NCBI RefSeq assembly: GCF_008254045.1
Contig: NZ_CP042425.1
Location: forward strand, 9,190,163 to 9,254,162
DNA from: Limnoglobus roseus
GTDB taxonomy: Bacteria; Planctomycetota; Planctomycetia; Gemmatales; Gemmataceae
Direction: 5' to 3'
Length of the DNA: 64,000 nt
The notes beneath the pieces are model-generated. The model did no database searches and was not told the origin of the DNA. It was given only the letters and a program-made list of their open reading frames with translations. Shown here one piece after another: positions 45,063-54,341 of this stretch (position 1 is the first letter of the stretch; each line of letters starts with the position of its first letter). The translations under genes were made by a program, and so were the position numbers.

Positions 45063-45419
45063 ATGATCCTCGTTCCTTCTCAAACCGGCCGCACGTTCGG
45101 ACTCGTCACACTCATGCTCCCGGGGACGGACCGGAAGCGGTCGCTGTCGCTGTATCAGTACCGCGTGACGTACCGGAACCCTGATCCTGTGGAACCGGGA
45201 TGTGCCATGACGTGGGAAGTCTCGGGCGGGCGATTGCCGTATCAGATCGCGGCCGAACGGCTCGACGGCGGGGCCATCAAGTGGCACTGTTCCTGTGCGG
45301 ACGCCGTGTACCGGGGCGAGGACAATCCCGACCACGTGTGCAAGCACGTTCATGGTCTGCTGGAAATGATGCCGACGCTGGCGAAGCCTCAACGGTCGGC
45401 CTGCCAGCACGCCGCCTGA
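45063..45419 (+). CDS. stand-alone SWIM zinc-finger protein
   Basis: This 118-residue protein has a SWIM-type zinc-binding motif, C-x-C-x14-C-x-H (Cys76, Cys78, Cys93, His95), in WHCSCADAVYRGEDNPDHVCKH. SWIM domains mediate DNA or protein contacts and usually sit in helicases or transposases; here the domain is nearly the whole protein. The rest is a basic beta-rich segment. The ATG lies behind CGGAGG about eight bases upstream. No partner is adjacent. Confidence 0.75.
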   Translation: MILVPSQTGRTFGLVTLMLPGTDRKRSLSLYQYRVTYRNPDPVEPGCAMTWEVSGGRLPYQIAAERLDGGAIKWHCSCADAVYRGEDNPDHVCKHVHGLLEMMPTLAKPQRSACQHAA

Positions 45420-45425
45420 TGGTGG

Positions 45426-45845
45426 TCAGTTCGCAAGCGCGACCGCACTGAGGCGGCCGTACTCGCGGAGGGCGTCTTCGAGTTGCTCAGCCACTTCCGA
45501 CGGGTTGGCCGGCTTCGTGAAGTGCAAGTCGAACCCCGCGTCTACCGCCTGCGTGAGATGGCTGTCATCGCTGAACGCGGTAACGGTGGCAAAGATCGGC
45601 GGTTGATCCGGGTGCATGTCGCGCAACCGCCGGGCCAATTCATACCCACTCATTTCCGGCATGTTGATGTCCAGCACGTAAGCGTGCGGCTTGAACGCTT
45701 CCGCCTGTTCAATCGCGGCCGGACCGCTGAAGGCCGTCGCGACTTTGAAGCCCGCACTGGCAAGCAGAAAACTCAGGCTCACGGCGGCGTCTTCGTTATC
45801 GTCAACGACCATCACGCGCGGCTGTGGCTTGTCGGGGTCGATCAT
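45426..45845 (-). CDS. single-domain response regulator (CheY-like receiver)
   Basis: This 139-residue protein is a receiver domain with no output module. It has the acidic pocket VVDDNED (13-19), phosphoacceptor Asp59 in YVLDINMPEMSG and the conserved Lys in LHFTKPAN. Such proteins relay phosphate or act by protein contact. Its ATG at 45845 is preferred; the longer frame upstream runs into the DUF2171 gene's leader. It is six bases from the stop of the SWIM gene, convergent with it. Confidence 0.88.
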   Translation of the reverse strand: MIDPDKPQPRVMVVDDNEDAAVSLSFLLASAGFKVATAFSGPAAIEQAEAFKPHAYVLDINMPEMSGYELARRLRDMHPDQPPIFATVTAFSDDSHLTQAVDAGFDLHFTKPANPSEVAEQLEDALREYGRLSAVALAN

Positions 45846-46129
45846 GAAACACCTCGGGGGGGAATCCGGCCCCATCGCAGCAAAAGTGATGCCAAGTACG
45901 CCAGCCCTTGTATTTGCCGGCATTCCCGAGAGACGGGCACCCATCTTCGTCGTGATGTAAATGCTCCTTCCGACATCCCTTCCCTGGAGAGGTGCAATCC
46001 CCTGAACGCGAAACGATGACGGTGATCGTGAACAATGAGGCCGGTTCCTTGCTCCGTTTGGCATCTCGGTTGCGGAGTAAGCCTTCGTTCGCCTCTCGCA
46101 GAATCAATCAACCTCCACGAGGGATAATC

Positions 46130-46507
46130 ATGAGCACGATGAAAGAAAAAGTGTTGGACGCGGGCCACGTGGTCGCGGACACGGCGAAAAGCGTGGGGCA
46201 CAAGATCGCCGAAGGTGCCGAACAGGCTGCCGACTGGGTTAAGGACAAGGTCGGGATGGGCGCGACCGCGGGCGTGAAGGAACATATGGACGTGATCGCC
46301 AGTTGCGGCAAGAAGGTCGGCGTCGTCGACCACGTCGAAGGTGACGCAATCAAACTCACACGCAACGACAGCCCCGACGGGCAACACCACTTCATCCCGA
46401 TGGGCTGGGTCGATCACGTTGATAACCACGTTCACCTGAAGAAGAACTCGATGGAAACGGAAATGGGCTGGAAGCCGGACGCGGCCAGTTGTGGCTGCGG
46501 GGCGTAA
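46130..46507 (+). CDS. DUF2171 domain protein
   Basis: This 125-residue protein has a helical N-terminus (MKEKVLDAGHVVADTAKSVGHKIAEGAEQAADWVKDK) and a C-terminal DUF2171 barrel (GKKVGVVDHVEGDAIKLTRNDSPDGQHHFIPMGWVDHVDNHVHL), a PRC-barrel-like fold of unknown function often found in stress-related operons. It ends with CGCGA. The ATG has CGAGGGA upstream. A strong terminator follows and the gene appears to be a single-gene unit. Confidence 0.82.
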   Translation: MSTMKEKVLDAGHVVADTAKSVGHKIAEGAEQAADWVKDKVGMGATAGVKEHMDVIASCGKKVGVVDHVEGDAIKLTRNDSPDGQHHFIPMGWVDHVDNHVHLKKNSMETEMGWKPDAASCGCGA

Positions 46508-46526
46508 CCTCGAAGGATGACTCGCG

Positions 46527-46560
46527 AAACGACCCGCCGTTCGGCGGGTCGTTTTTGTTT
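46527..46560 (+). terminator. rho-independent terminator of the DUF2171 gene
   Basis: A 12-bp stem (46527-46538 with 46543-46554) closes a GTTC loop and runs into a T-rich tract. Confidence 0.9.
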
Positions 46561-46612
46561 CTGGCCGGGTCGCTATAGTTTCGGTGTAACCCCTGACACG
46601 GTTGGCGAAATC

Positions 46613-47659
46613 ATGACCGCGAACGAGCCGATCCGCCTCACGAAGTTAGCCAAGCGGGCCGGGTGCGCGGCCAAGCACCCGCCGGGGTTCCTACTGCCGC
46701 TCCTCGGGCTGTTGCCGCCAGTAGTCGATCCAAACGTACTCATCGGAAGTTCCACGGCCGACGACGCGGCCGTCTACAAACTGTCCGACGAACTCGCCCT
46801 CGTTCTGACGACCGACTTCTTTACGCCGATCGTGGACGACCCGCGCGACTTCGGCCGGGTGGCGGCGGCGAATGCGTTGAGCGATGTCTACGCGATGGGT
46901 GGGAAGCCGCTCTCCGCGCTCAGTATCGTTGGCTTCCCGGACTCGCTGCCGGCAACCGTGCTGGCCGAGGTTCTGAGCGGGGCGGCCGCTATCGCGGCGG
47001 AAGCGGGCATCGCAATCGTGGGCGGCCACACGATCAAAAGCGAAGAGCCGATCTTCGGCCTCGCCGTGGTGGGAACGGTTCACCCGCAACGGGTGTTGAG
47101 CAACGCCGGGGCAAAGCCGGGTGACGTGCTCATCCTCACCAAGCCGCTCGGCCTCGGGATCATCTCGACCGCGGCCAAGAACGACCAAGATTCCCGCGGT
47201 GCGATTGCGGAAGCCATCCGCGTGATGACGACGCTCAACCGCGCGGCAACCGAGGTGTTAACGCGGTTCGAAGTTCACGCCTTGACCGACGTGACCGGCT
47301 TCGGCTTGCTCGGCCACCTGCGGAACGTGACGGCGGCCAGCGGCGTGACGGCCGAAGTCTGGGCGGACCGCGTGCCGATTCTCCCGGCCGCCCGCGAGTA
47401 CGTGGCGGCCGGCGTCGTCCCGGGCGGTACGCGGGCGAACGCGAAGTTCCTGGCCGACTGGGTTCAGTTCGAAGGGACAGTTTCGCCGGACGAGCAACTC
47501 TTGCTCTGCGACGCGCAAACGTCCGGCGGGCTGCTCGCCGCGGTTCCCGCGGCAGTTGCGGAACGTGTCGTGGAGGCACTCGGAAGCCCGGCCGCGATCG
47601 TGGGGCAGATTACGGTCGAAGGAAAAGGGAGGATCACCGTGCGACGCGACGCCGAATAA
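46613..47659 (+). CDS. selD: selenide, water dikinase
   Basis: This 348-residue enzyme makes monoselenophosphate, the selenium donor for selenocysteine and 2-selenouridine. The N-terminal catalytic segment is LTKLAKRAGCAAKHPP, with Cys18 at the position that is Sec in some species and Lys21 conserved. ATP-binding segments follow: DDAAVYKLSDELALVLTTDFFTP, AANALSDVYAMGGKPLSAL and GGHTIKSEEPIFGLAV. The start ATG at 46613 gives family length; the longer upstream frame includes the preceding terminator. Its presence shows that this organism can use selenium and supports a selenoprotein search in this window. Confidence 0.93.
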   Translation: MTANEPIRLTKLAKRAGCAAKHPPGFLLPLLGLLPPVVDPNVLIGSSTADDAAVYKLSDELALVLTTDFFTPIVDDPRDFGRVAAANALSDVYAMGGKPLSALSIVGFPDSLPATVLAEVLSGAAAIAAEAGIAIVGGHTIKSEEPIFGLAVVGTVHPQRVLSNAGAKPGDVLILTKPLGLGIISTAAKNDQDSRGAIAEAIRVMTTLNRAATEVLTRFEVHALTDVTGFGLLGHLRNVTAASGVTAEVWADRVPILPAAREYVAAGVVPGGTRANAKFLADWVQFEGTVSPDEQLLLCDAQTSGGLLAAVPAAVAERVVEALGSPAAIVGQITVEGKGRITVRRDAE

Positions 47660-48100
47660 CTACTTCGCTTCTCGCTCGCGGAAAACCGTGTCGCCGCCGC
47701 AACACTGGCAGGCGCCGGGGGCGGACCACGCGAGTTGGCAGTTTTCGCACCAGTAGTCCACGTCGTAGACTTTGCCTGCCTTCACCGTCTGGACCTTCTC
47801 GACCTTCAAAATCTGGCTGCCGGGCAGGATCTTCGCCGTCAACCGTACGGTGCGATTCTCAAAGACGGGATCGACGAACAGCAGGCGGGACACCTTCTCT
47901 TTCGCGATCGTGTAAACGGTGCCGTCCTTCGTGACGAGTGCCACGCCGGTCACGTCCTTGTCGGCTGGGATGCCTTGCTTTTCCAGCACTTTGGCGAGTG
48001 TCTGAACCGAGCCTTCGAAGGTTTGCGACACCGGGTCCGCCGCCCGGGCGGCACTCATCGCGACGCAGAACGTCAGGCAGGCGGCCAGGCAACGGTTCAT
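47660..48100 (-). CDS. exported protein with C-terminal zinc ribbon
   Basis: This 146-residue protein has a signal peptide (MNRCLAACLTFCVAMSAARAAD) and a short C-terminal zinc-ribbon motif with paired Cys residues (YWCENCQLAW, then ACQCCGGDT). The middle is beta-rich. Its stop codon directly touches the selD stop. It lies 20 bp after the LuxR-type regulator gene, so it could be the last gene of the two-component operon. Function unknown. Confidence 0.68.
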   Translation of the reverse strand: MNRCLAACLTFCVAMSAARAADPVSQTFEGSVQTLAKVLEKQGIPADKDVTGVALVTKDGTVYTIAKEKVSRLLFVDPVFENRTVRLTAKILPGSQILKVEKVQTVKAGKVYDVDYWCENCQLAWSAPGACQCCGGDTVFREREAK

Positions 48101-48120
48101 CACGGTCCGACTCCGGTAGG

Positions 48121-48813
48121 TCACACGTCCGAGGGCGTCAACCGACCCTCGGCGGCTTTTACTGTACCCGAGGGGTCCTTCGTTGCCAAGAGACCGGCGT
48201 CCACGCCGTAGCAGACGAAGTCCGCCCGGGTCTTCAACCCGGTCTTCTCGCGGACCCGTGCCCGGTAGGTTTCGACCGTCTTGACGCTCACGAACAGTCG
48301 GTCGGCAATCTCCTGATGCGTGTGCCCGCGAACCAGGAGGTCCAGCACCTCGCGCTCCCGGCGGCTCAGCCCCGCGACGCCCTGCAACGGGTGGTCCGGC
48401 ACCTCGTCCAGCGCCGGCCGCAGGATCGGGTCGATCACGCTCTTGCCGGCCGCGACCGTTCGAATCGCGTTCAAGAGCACTGCCGTGGGGTTGGTCTTCA
48501 GCAAGAACCCGTCCGCCCCGGCAGCCAGGGCCGTGCGGGCGTAGGCGGGATCGTCGTGCATCGTGAACACGAGGACGCGGGTTCGGGCCGAGACTTCGCG
48601 CACCTTCTCGATGGTCGTCGTGCTGCCCCATCCCGGCATGGACAAGTCAAGGCAGAGCACCCGTGGCTCCGTCTCGCGAACGCGGTCGACGGCTTCCGGC
48701 CCCGTCCCCGCTTCGCCGACGACGACGAGGTCCGCCTGCGTGTGAATCGCCATCCGCAGGCCGTCCCGCAGCACGGCGTGATCGTCCGCCACCACTACCT
48801 CGATCCGGTTCAT
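48121..48813 (-). CDS. NarL/LuxR-family response regulator
   Basis: This 230-residue regulator has a receiver domain with ADDHAVLRD near residue 9 and phosphoacceptor Asp56 in LCLDLSMPGW, then a LuxR-type helix-turn-helix (LSRREREVLDLLVRGHTHQEIADRLFVSVKTVETYRARVREKTG). It probably binds DNA upon phosphorylation by the linked kinase. Start at 48813 overlaps the kinase stop by 4 bp. The target genes are unknown; its own operon is one option. Confidence 0.92.
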   Translation of the reverse strand: MNRIEVVVADDHAVLRDGLRMAIHTQADLVVVGEAGTGPEAVDRVRETEPRVLCLDLSMPGWGSTTTIEKVREVSARTRVLVFTMHDDPAYARTALAAGADGFLLKTNPTAVLLNAIRTVAAGKSVIDPILRPALDEVPDHPLQGVAGLSRREREVLDLLVRGHTHQEIADRLFVSVKTVETYRARVREKTGLKTRADFVCYGVDAGLLATKDPSGTVKAAEGRLTPSDV

Positions 48814-50246
48814 CGACTGCTCTCGGCGTAAGGAATTTCGACCGTCACGGTTGTGCCCGCCCCGAGGTGAGAATCGATCCGGCAGGTACCGCCGAACCGC
48901 TCGGCACGTTCGCGCAGGCCGGACAATCCCATGCCACCGGCCGTGTGCAAACTGGCGGTCGGATCGAACCCGCACCCGTCGTCCGCGATCGAGAGGTTAA
49001 TTGCGTCGCCGGACACCTCCAGCGTGACGTCTACCGTCTTCGCGCTCGCGTGCTTAGCGACGTTCGCCAGCGCTTCCTGGGTGATCCGGTACAGGGCCGC
49101 TTCCAGACCGCGGGGCAGGCGTTCGGCCGGGGCGGCCGTCACGACCAGTTCCGCCCGCACGCCGTGCGACTTGGTGACGGTTTCCGCCAACCGCTTCAGT
49201 GCCGCGACCAACCCGAGGTCGTCCAGCACCAGCGGGTGAAGCCCCTGCACCATGCGGCGGATTTCGACTAGCGTCTCGTTCGCCGTCTGGCTCAGTTCGC
49301 GCAGCCGGGTTTGTCCGTCAGCCGGTTGCGTGGCGTCGGCCGCGAACCCGAGGCCCATCGCCAGGCTGACGAGCGTTTGGGCAATGCCGTCGTGCAGTTC
49401 CCGGGCGATCCGGCTGCGCTCGTCCTCCTGGGCCGTGAGCAGTTGGCGGTAGAGCCGGGCTTGCAGTTGTCGCGCGCTCGCCAACTCGCTGACGTCGCGG
49501 GCGATCACGATGAAGCCGGCCGTCGCGGGGATCGGGCTGACGCTGAGCAGGAAGTGCCGCCCCGTCGGCACGTCGAGTTGTTTCACGGCCGGGACCGTCT
49601 CACCGTCCCGCACCCGCGACAACAATTCGTGGACCTTGTCGCCCAGGATGCCCGGGAAGGCGTCTTCGACTCGGAGGCCGGCCAGTTTCGCCGCGGAAAG
49701 GCCCGTGCGGACGACCACGCCCGCGTTGGCTCGAACGACCTGGGCGTCGGGGTTCAGTACCAGCATCAGGTCCGGGCAGGCGTCGAAGGTCGCACCCCAC
49801 TCCGCGACCACCGACTCCAGAACGCGCTCCCGCCGCCGGGTGTGGGCCATGCCGACCGCCCGCGCGACGGTCCAGCGGAGCGTCACCGGGTCGGCCGGCT
49901 TGGGCAAGTACTCGAACGCCCCGCGCTTCATCCCGGAGACGGCCGCCCCGACGTCACTGGTCCCGGTCAGGAGGATCGGCACCACGTCGATTTCGCCCGT
50001 GCGAATTTCGTCGAGCAAATCGAGGCCCGTGCGCCCCGGCATGTCCAGGTCCACCAGCGCGACGTCGTAGTCTTGACGGCCGAACAGCGCGACGGCTTCG
50101 TCCACCCCTTCAGCCTGATCGACGTGGTGGCCGGCTTTCGTGAGCAGATGGTGAACGAACCGACGAACCGACGGGTCGTCGTCGACGGCCAGGATTCGAC
50201 CGGGTACGGTTTCCGACAAGTGCGGTTTCGGCGGGCTTGAAGTCAT
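48810..50246 (-). CDS. hybrid sensor kinase, receiver-PAS-HisKA_3
   Basis: This 478-residue protein has a receiver at the N-terminus (AVDDDPSV, phosphoacceptor Asp66 in ALVDLDMPG), a PAS domain (CPDLMLVLNPDAQVVRANAGVV), a HisKA_3 dimerisation region with His285 in RIARELHDGIAQTLVS, and an HATPase_c domain (ALANVAKHASAKTVDVTL; IADDGCGFD). This order is typical of NarX-like kinases acting on LuxR-type regulators such as the next gene. Start is ATG at 50246. No transmembrane helices, so cytoplasmic. Confidence 0.9.
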   Translation of the reverse strand: MTSSPPKPHLSETVPGRILAVDDDPSVRRFVHHLLTKAGHHVDQAEGVDEAVALFGRQDYDVALVDLDMPGRTGLDLLDEIRTGEIDVVPILLTGTSDVGAAVSGMKRGAFEYLPKPADPVTLRWTVARAVGMAHTRRRERVLESVVAEWGATFDACPDLMLVLNPDAQVVRANAGVVVRTGLSAAKLAGLRVEDAFPGILGDKVHELLSRVRDGETVPAVKQLDVPTGRHFLLSVSPIPATAGFIVIARDVSELASARQLQARLYRQLLTAQEDERSRIARELHDGIAQTLVSLAMGLGFAADATQPADGQTRLRELSQTANETLVEIRRMVQGLHPLVLDDLGLVAALKRLAETVTKSHGVRAELVVTAAPAERLPRGLEAALYRITQEALANVAKHASAKTVDVTLEVSGDAINLSIADDGCGFDPTASLHTAGGMGLSGLRERAERFGGTCRIDSHLGAGTTVTVEIPYAESSR

Positions 50247-50331
50247 AAGGCTGGCCTGACAGCGTCCGGAAACGGAGGGCGTCCCACAAGCATAATTCAC
50301 AATTCGTTGTCTGGTGGTGAAGGGGCCGGGT

Positions 50332-52623
50332 TTATGCCGGCGCGTCCAACACGTGGCGAATCTTCCGGGCCAAAACGAGCGGGGAGAACGGCTTGTGTAG
50401 GAAGTTGTCGGCCGAACTCACGCCCTCCAAGCGGGCGATGGCGTCGTCCAGGTATCCGCTCACGAACAGAATTTTGATGCCCGGCCGCACTGTGCGCATC
50501 GCCTCGGCCAGTTGCCGCCCGCCCATTTCCGGCATGACGACGTCGGTCATCAGTAGTGCGATCGACCCGGCGTGCTCCTCCGCCACGCGCAACGCCTCGG
50601 TCCCGTCGCCCGCCTCCAAGATCGTGTACCCTTGGCCGCGGAGGGCGGTGCACACGAACTGCCGGACCGAGAGATCGTCCTCGACGACCAGCAGCGTTTC
50701 CGTGCAGCGGCCGGCGGGGGCAGCCTCCGCTTCGACCGCGGGCCGGGAAACCTCATCGTCGAGCGCGGGGAGCATAATGTCGAACGTCGTCCCTCCCCCG
50801 ACGGTGCTGGTAACGGCGATTTGCCCGCCGCTTTGGGTCACGAAGCCGTAGACCATCGCGAGACCCAGGCCTGTGCCCCGCTCGACCCCCTTGGTGGTGA
50901 AGAACGGCTCGAAGATGCGGGCCTGAACGTCGGCCGGGATGCCGCACCCGGTGTCGGAAACCGACAGCCGGACGTACTCGCCGGGGCGAAGATCGCCCCC
51001 GTTGCCGTTCGCGGAGTGGGTGACGGTTTCGTTCCGGGTCGCGATCGCCAACTGCCCGCCGCCGAGCATGGCGTCGCGGGCGTTCACGATTAAGTTCATC
51101 AAGGCCTGTTCGACCTGACCGAGATCGGCCTTCACCCGCTTCAGGGCCGGGTCCGCGTCGAACCGGATCGCGATGTCGGCACCGATCAGTCGCTGGAACA
51201 TCCGCATCGACTGGCCGACGATGTCGTTCAAGGCGAGGACGACCGGGGCCAGAACCTGCCGACGACTGAAGGCCAAGAGTTGCCGCGTGAGGTTGGCCGC
51301 CCGCTCGCCGGCGGCCCGAATTTCCTGGACCGTCTCGCGGGTATGGTCGTTCTGTGGCAGGTCTTCGATGAGGAGGTTGCTGTACCCGCCGATGACCGTG
51401 AGGAGGTTGTTGAAGTCGTGGACGACGCCGCCGGCGAGCAGGCCGATCGACTCCATCTTCTGGGCCTGCCGGAACTGCTGCTGGAGTTGCCGCAGTTGCG
51501 TGATGTCGCGGAAGATCGCCCCGTACCCGGTCGCGTCCCCGGCCGCGTTGCGGATGGGGAACAGGGCGACGCTGAGTTCGACCAAGCTCCCGTCCTTCCG
51601 CCGACGGAACGCCTCGAAAGAAGTGTTCGTCCCCGAAGCGACCATGCGGGAATGCAATGCCCGCATGGTTGCCTCTTCGCCGGGCGGGGCGGCAACGAAG
51701 ACGGGCCGCCCGATCATCTCGTCGGCCCGATAGCCGTAGATTCGTTCGGCCGCGGGATTCCAGGCCGTGACCGTGCCGTCCGCGGCAAACACGCTGATCC
51801 CGTCCTGGGACGAAGCGATGATCGCCGCGAGGTTCGTGGCCTCGCGCAGGGCCGCCCGCTCCTTCGTGGCGTCGTGGAAAACCAGAACGCACCCGAGTTG
51901 TTCGCCCGCGTCGCCGCGGACCGGTGCGATCGAATCGGCAATCGGCAATTCGCGGCCCGATCGCGTGACGAGGGTCATGTGTTCGCCGAGGGACCGTACT
52001 CGCTTCCCAGTGATATCCTCCATCGCCGGCAACGCGATCGGCTGGCGTGTTCGCTCATCAAGGATGTTGATGACGTCCTCAAACCGACGGTCGCGAGCCT
52101 CGTCGAGCGTCCACCCTGAGAGTGTTTCGGCCTGCGGGTTGAGGTACGTTATTCGGCCTTGCGGATCGGTGGTGACGATCCCGTCGGCCATGCTCCGGAG
52201 TGTCGCGACGAGTAGTCGCCGTTGCGCCGCTAACGCTTGTTCGCCACGACCGCGGGAGGCGACCGCCTCGATCACGAGGGATAACTCGCGGGCGGTCGTC
52301 GGCTTCGAGACGTAGGAGAGCGGTTCTTGTCCCTCGGTCGGCGAGTCGGTGAGGAGAATGACGGGGATTGAGAAACGGTCCCGGATTCGTTGTGCGACAC
52401 GGCCCTGATCGAGTGCCCGGTCGAGCAGCACGAGTTGGGCATTGAACTCGCCCGCCCGCTCAACGGCGTCGTGCACGGCCGTAACCACGTCGACGAGGCA
52501 ACCCAAAGCCGCGAGTTGCTCTTGTGTGTGCTGGGCAGTGCGTGGGTTTCCCTCCACAAGCAGCACGCGGAACGCCTGATGTGCCGGCGATTCGAAACCA
52601 GCCATATCAAACCGCGAGGCCAT
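50332..52623 (-). CDS. hybrid histidine kinase, receiver-PAS-PAS-HisKA-HATPase-receiver
   Basis: This 763-residue protein begins with a receiver-like domain that keeps LVLLDRALDQ, then two PAS domains (ADGIVTTDPQGRITYLNPQAETLSGW; DGISVFAADGTVTAWNPAAERIYGY), a HisKA dimerisation helix with His402 in LAGGVVHDFNNLL, an HATPase_c domain and a C-terminal receiver with Asp694 in LLMTDVVMPEMGG. It is cytoplasmic, with no membrane helices. PAS domains suggest a redox or small-molecule cue. ATG at 52623 is used rather than a TTG further upstream. It is the first gene of the two-component cluster. Confidence 0.92.
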   Translation of the reverse strand: MASRFDMAGFESPAHQAFRVLLVEGNPRTAQHTQEQLAALGCLVDVVTAVHDAVERAGEFNAQLVLLDRALDQGRVAQRIRDRFSIPVILLTDSPTEGQEPLSYVSKPTTARELSLVIEAVASRGRGEQALAAQRRLLVATLRSMADGIVTTDPQGRITYLNPQAETLSGWTLDEARDRRFEDVINILDERTRQPIALPAMEDITGKRVRSLGEHMTLVTRSGRELPIADSIAPVRGDAGEQLGCVLVFHDATKERAALREATNLAAIIASSQDGISVFAADGTVTAWNPAAERIYGYRADEMIGRPVFVAAPPGEEATMRALHSRMVASGTNTSFEAFRRRKDGSLVELSVALFPIRNAAGDATGYGAIFRDITQLRQLQQQFRQAQKMESIGLLAGGVVHDFNNLLTVIGGYSNLLIEDLPQNDHTRETVQEIRAAGERAANLTRQLLAFSRRQVLAPVVLALNDIVGQSMRMFQRLIGADIAIRFDADPALKRVKADLGQVEQALMNLIVNARDAMLGGGQLAIATRNETVTHSANGNGGDLRPGEYVRLSVSDTGCGIPADVQARIFEPFFTTKGVERGTGLGLAMVYGFVTQSGGQIAVTSTVGGGTTFDIMLPALDDEVSRPAVEAEAAPAGRCTETLLVVEDDLSVRQFVCTALRGQGYTILEAGDGTEALRVAEEHAGSIALLMTDVVMPEMGGRQLAEAMRTVRPGIKILFVSGYLDDAIARLEGVSSADNFLHKPFSPLVLARKIRHVLDAPA

Positions 52624-53033
52624 AGCACGACGACCCAAAAGGCAGATGGTTTCGAAACCGTATTGAAATGGGAATCGCTGATGGGCCTACAATTCTTCAG
52701 CACAATTCATTCCGTGAACGAATAAATATGCTCGAAGAAAACCTGATCCCAGGTTGGCCTAGAACAAATTTTGACCGATCATCAGTTACGTCAACGTACA
52801 CCTCTTTCGTTCTCGATTCAGATTAAAAACGCAAACAGCAACAATAATTTTGATTCATCTTTCGGTACTTCTCTGAATCGAAATCCTTTCTCTGAAAAAT
52901 GCTCGCGTGAAAGATAGAGCCTCCGGTGCCCCTCATGGTTCCCGAAATGCGGGGTTCCCCTGACACATTACGAGCACGAGCAGTTCTACGTTTGCACGTC
53001 GCCGGTGGTGCGATGGGTTAGTGGAGTTGTCTC
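52624..53033. promoter_or_regulatory. AT-rich divergent intergenic region
   Basis: This 410-bp gap separates the hybrid kinase (minus) from the tad operon (plus). It is clearly richer in A and T than its neighbours, especially 52700-52900, and holds no reading frame with coding signs. It should contain the promoters of both transcription units. I could not pick a convincing -35/-10 pair or a sigma-54 site, and no strong repeats are visible. Confidence 0.6.
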
Positions 53034-54341
53034 ATGCGAGTTGCAATCATTACGCCGGATCAGCGGAATCTCGCCGTCGGCATTGTTGAATCCCACCTGC
53101 GGACGTGTCGCGGTTTCGAACGGGCAGACGTTATTTCCCCCGACCGGGCGGAATCGTTCTGCCACAAGCAACCGCCGGAATTGGTCATTGTTCTGCTCGC
53201 CGATACGCACCCGGAACTCACGCTGGGGTTGGTGCGGCGGTTGCGCGAACTGATCGCAGGCCAATTGTTGATCGCCGGCCCGGCGACGGACCCGAAGTTC
53301 ATTCTGCGGGCTATCCAGGCCGGGGCGGACCTGTTCCTCGACCGGGACGAACTCGAAACGGAACTCGACGCAGCCCTCGCCGCCTTGCGATCCCGCCGCG
53401 CGCCGGCCCACCGCACCGGGCAACTCGTCGCGGTCCTCTCGGCCGCTGGCGGGTGCGGGGCGAGTACGGTCGCCGTCAACCTGGCCGCCCTGCTGGCGAA
53501 GGAATACCGCCACTGCAACCTCATCGACCTGAACCCCGGCAAGGCCGACCTCGCGCCACTGTTGGACCTGAAGCCGCAGTACACGCTCGCGGACCTGTGC
53601 CGGAACGACGTTCGCCTCGACCGGAGCATGTACGAGAAGCTCCTCGCCCGGCACTCCAGCGGGATCGACCTGCTGGCCGCACCGCGGGACTTCGACCAGA
53701 TCGGCTCCGTGACGCCGCAGGGCGTGGCCCACGCCGTTGCCGTGGCGCGGGACTCGTACACCGACGTCGTCGCGGACCTGGAAGACTGCTTCCATGAAGA
53801 ACAGTTCATCGTGCTGGAGCAGGCCACGCGCATCTTGCTCGTCTGCCGCCTGGACTTCCTGGCCATCCGCAACACCCGCCGCATCCTCGACTTCCTGACC
53901 TCGCGGGGCATTCCCGCCGACCGCGTCGAGATCGTGGTCAACCACCACGGCCTGCCGAACGAACTGCCACTGGCCGAAGCCGAAGAAGCGGTCGGCGGGA
54001 AACTGACCGTCTTCATCCCGCACGACCCGGCCACGGTGGGGGCCGCCAGCAACATGGGCCAGCCGATGGCCTGCACCGAGCCGAACTCGCCCGTCGTGCA
54101 AAGCATCGCCCGGATCGTCGGCCTGGAAAGCCCGACGCCGCCCCGCGTCCCGACCCGCGTTCGCGTTTCGAACTGGTTCCGCAACAGTGTCGTCCCACGG
54201 CTCCGCTCCCTGGTCCGCCGTCTGAAGCCCGCAATCCCCACCCCGCGGTCGAGTGCCGCCCCCGAGGAGTTGAACGAAATCCATGAACCGGTTAACGCCC
54301 CGACCGTTCGTGCAGCCGGCGTCCGAGCGCTCTCGGCTTGA
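53034..54341 (+). CDS. TadZ/CpaE-like pilus ATPase
   Basis: This 435-residue protein has an N-terminal receiver-like domain without the Asp pocket and a MinD/ParA-type ATPase domain with a deviant P-loop (SAAGGCGASTVAVNLA, near 136-151). CpaE/TadZ proteins place the pilus machine at the cell pole. NLIDLNPGKADLAPLLDL gives the switch region. It is the first gene of the tad operon, with its ATG after a long AT-rich leader. Its end overlaps cpaF by 59 bp. Confidence 0.85.
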   Translation: MRVAIITPDQRNLAVGIVESHLRTCRGFERADVISPDRAESFCHKQPPELVIVLLADTHPELTLGLVRRLRELIAGQLLIAGPATDPKFILRAIQAGADLFLDRDELETELDAALAALRSRRAPAHRTGQLVAVLSAAGGCGASTVAVNLAALLAKEYRHCNLIDLNPGKADLAPLLDLKPQYTLADLCRNDVRLDRSMYEKLLARHSSGIDLLAAPRDFDQIGSVTPQGVAHAVAVARDSYTDVVADLEDCFHEEQFIVLEQATRILLVCRLDFLAIRNTRRILDFLTSRGIPADRVEIVVNHHGLPNELPLAEAEEAVGGKLTVFIPHDPATVGAASNMGQPMACTEPNSPVVQSIARIVGLESPTPPRVPTRVRVSNWFRNSVVPRLRSLVRRLKPAIPTPRSSAAPEELNEIHEPVNAPTVRAAGVRALSA

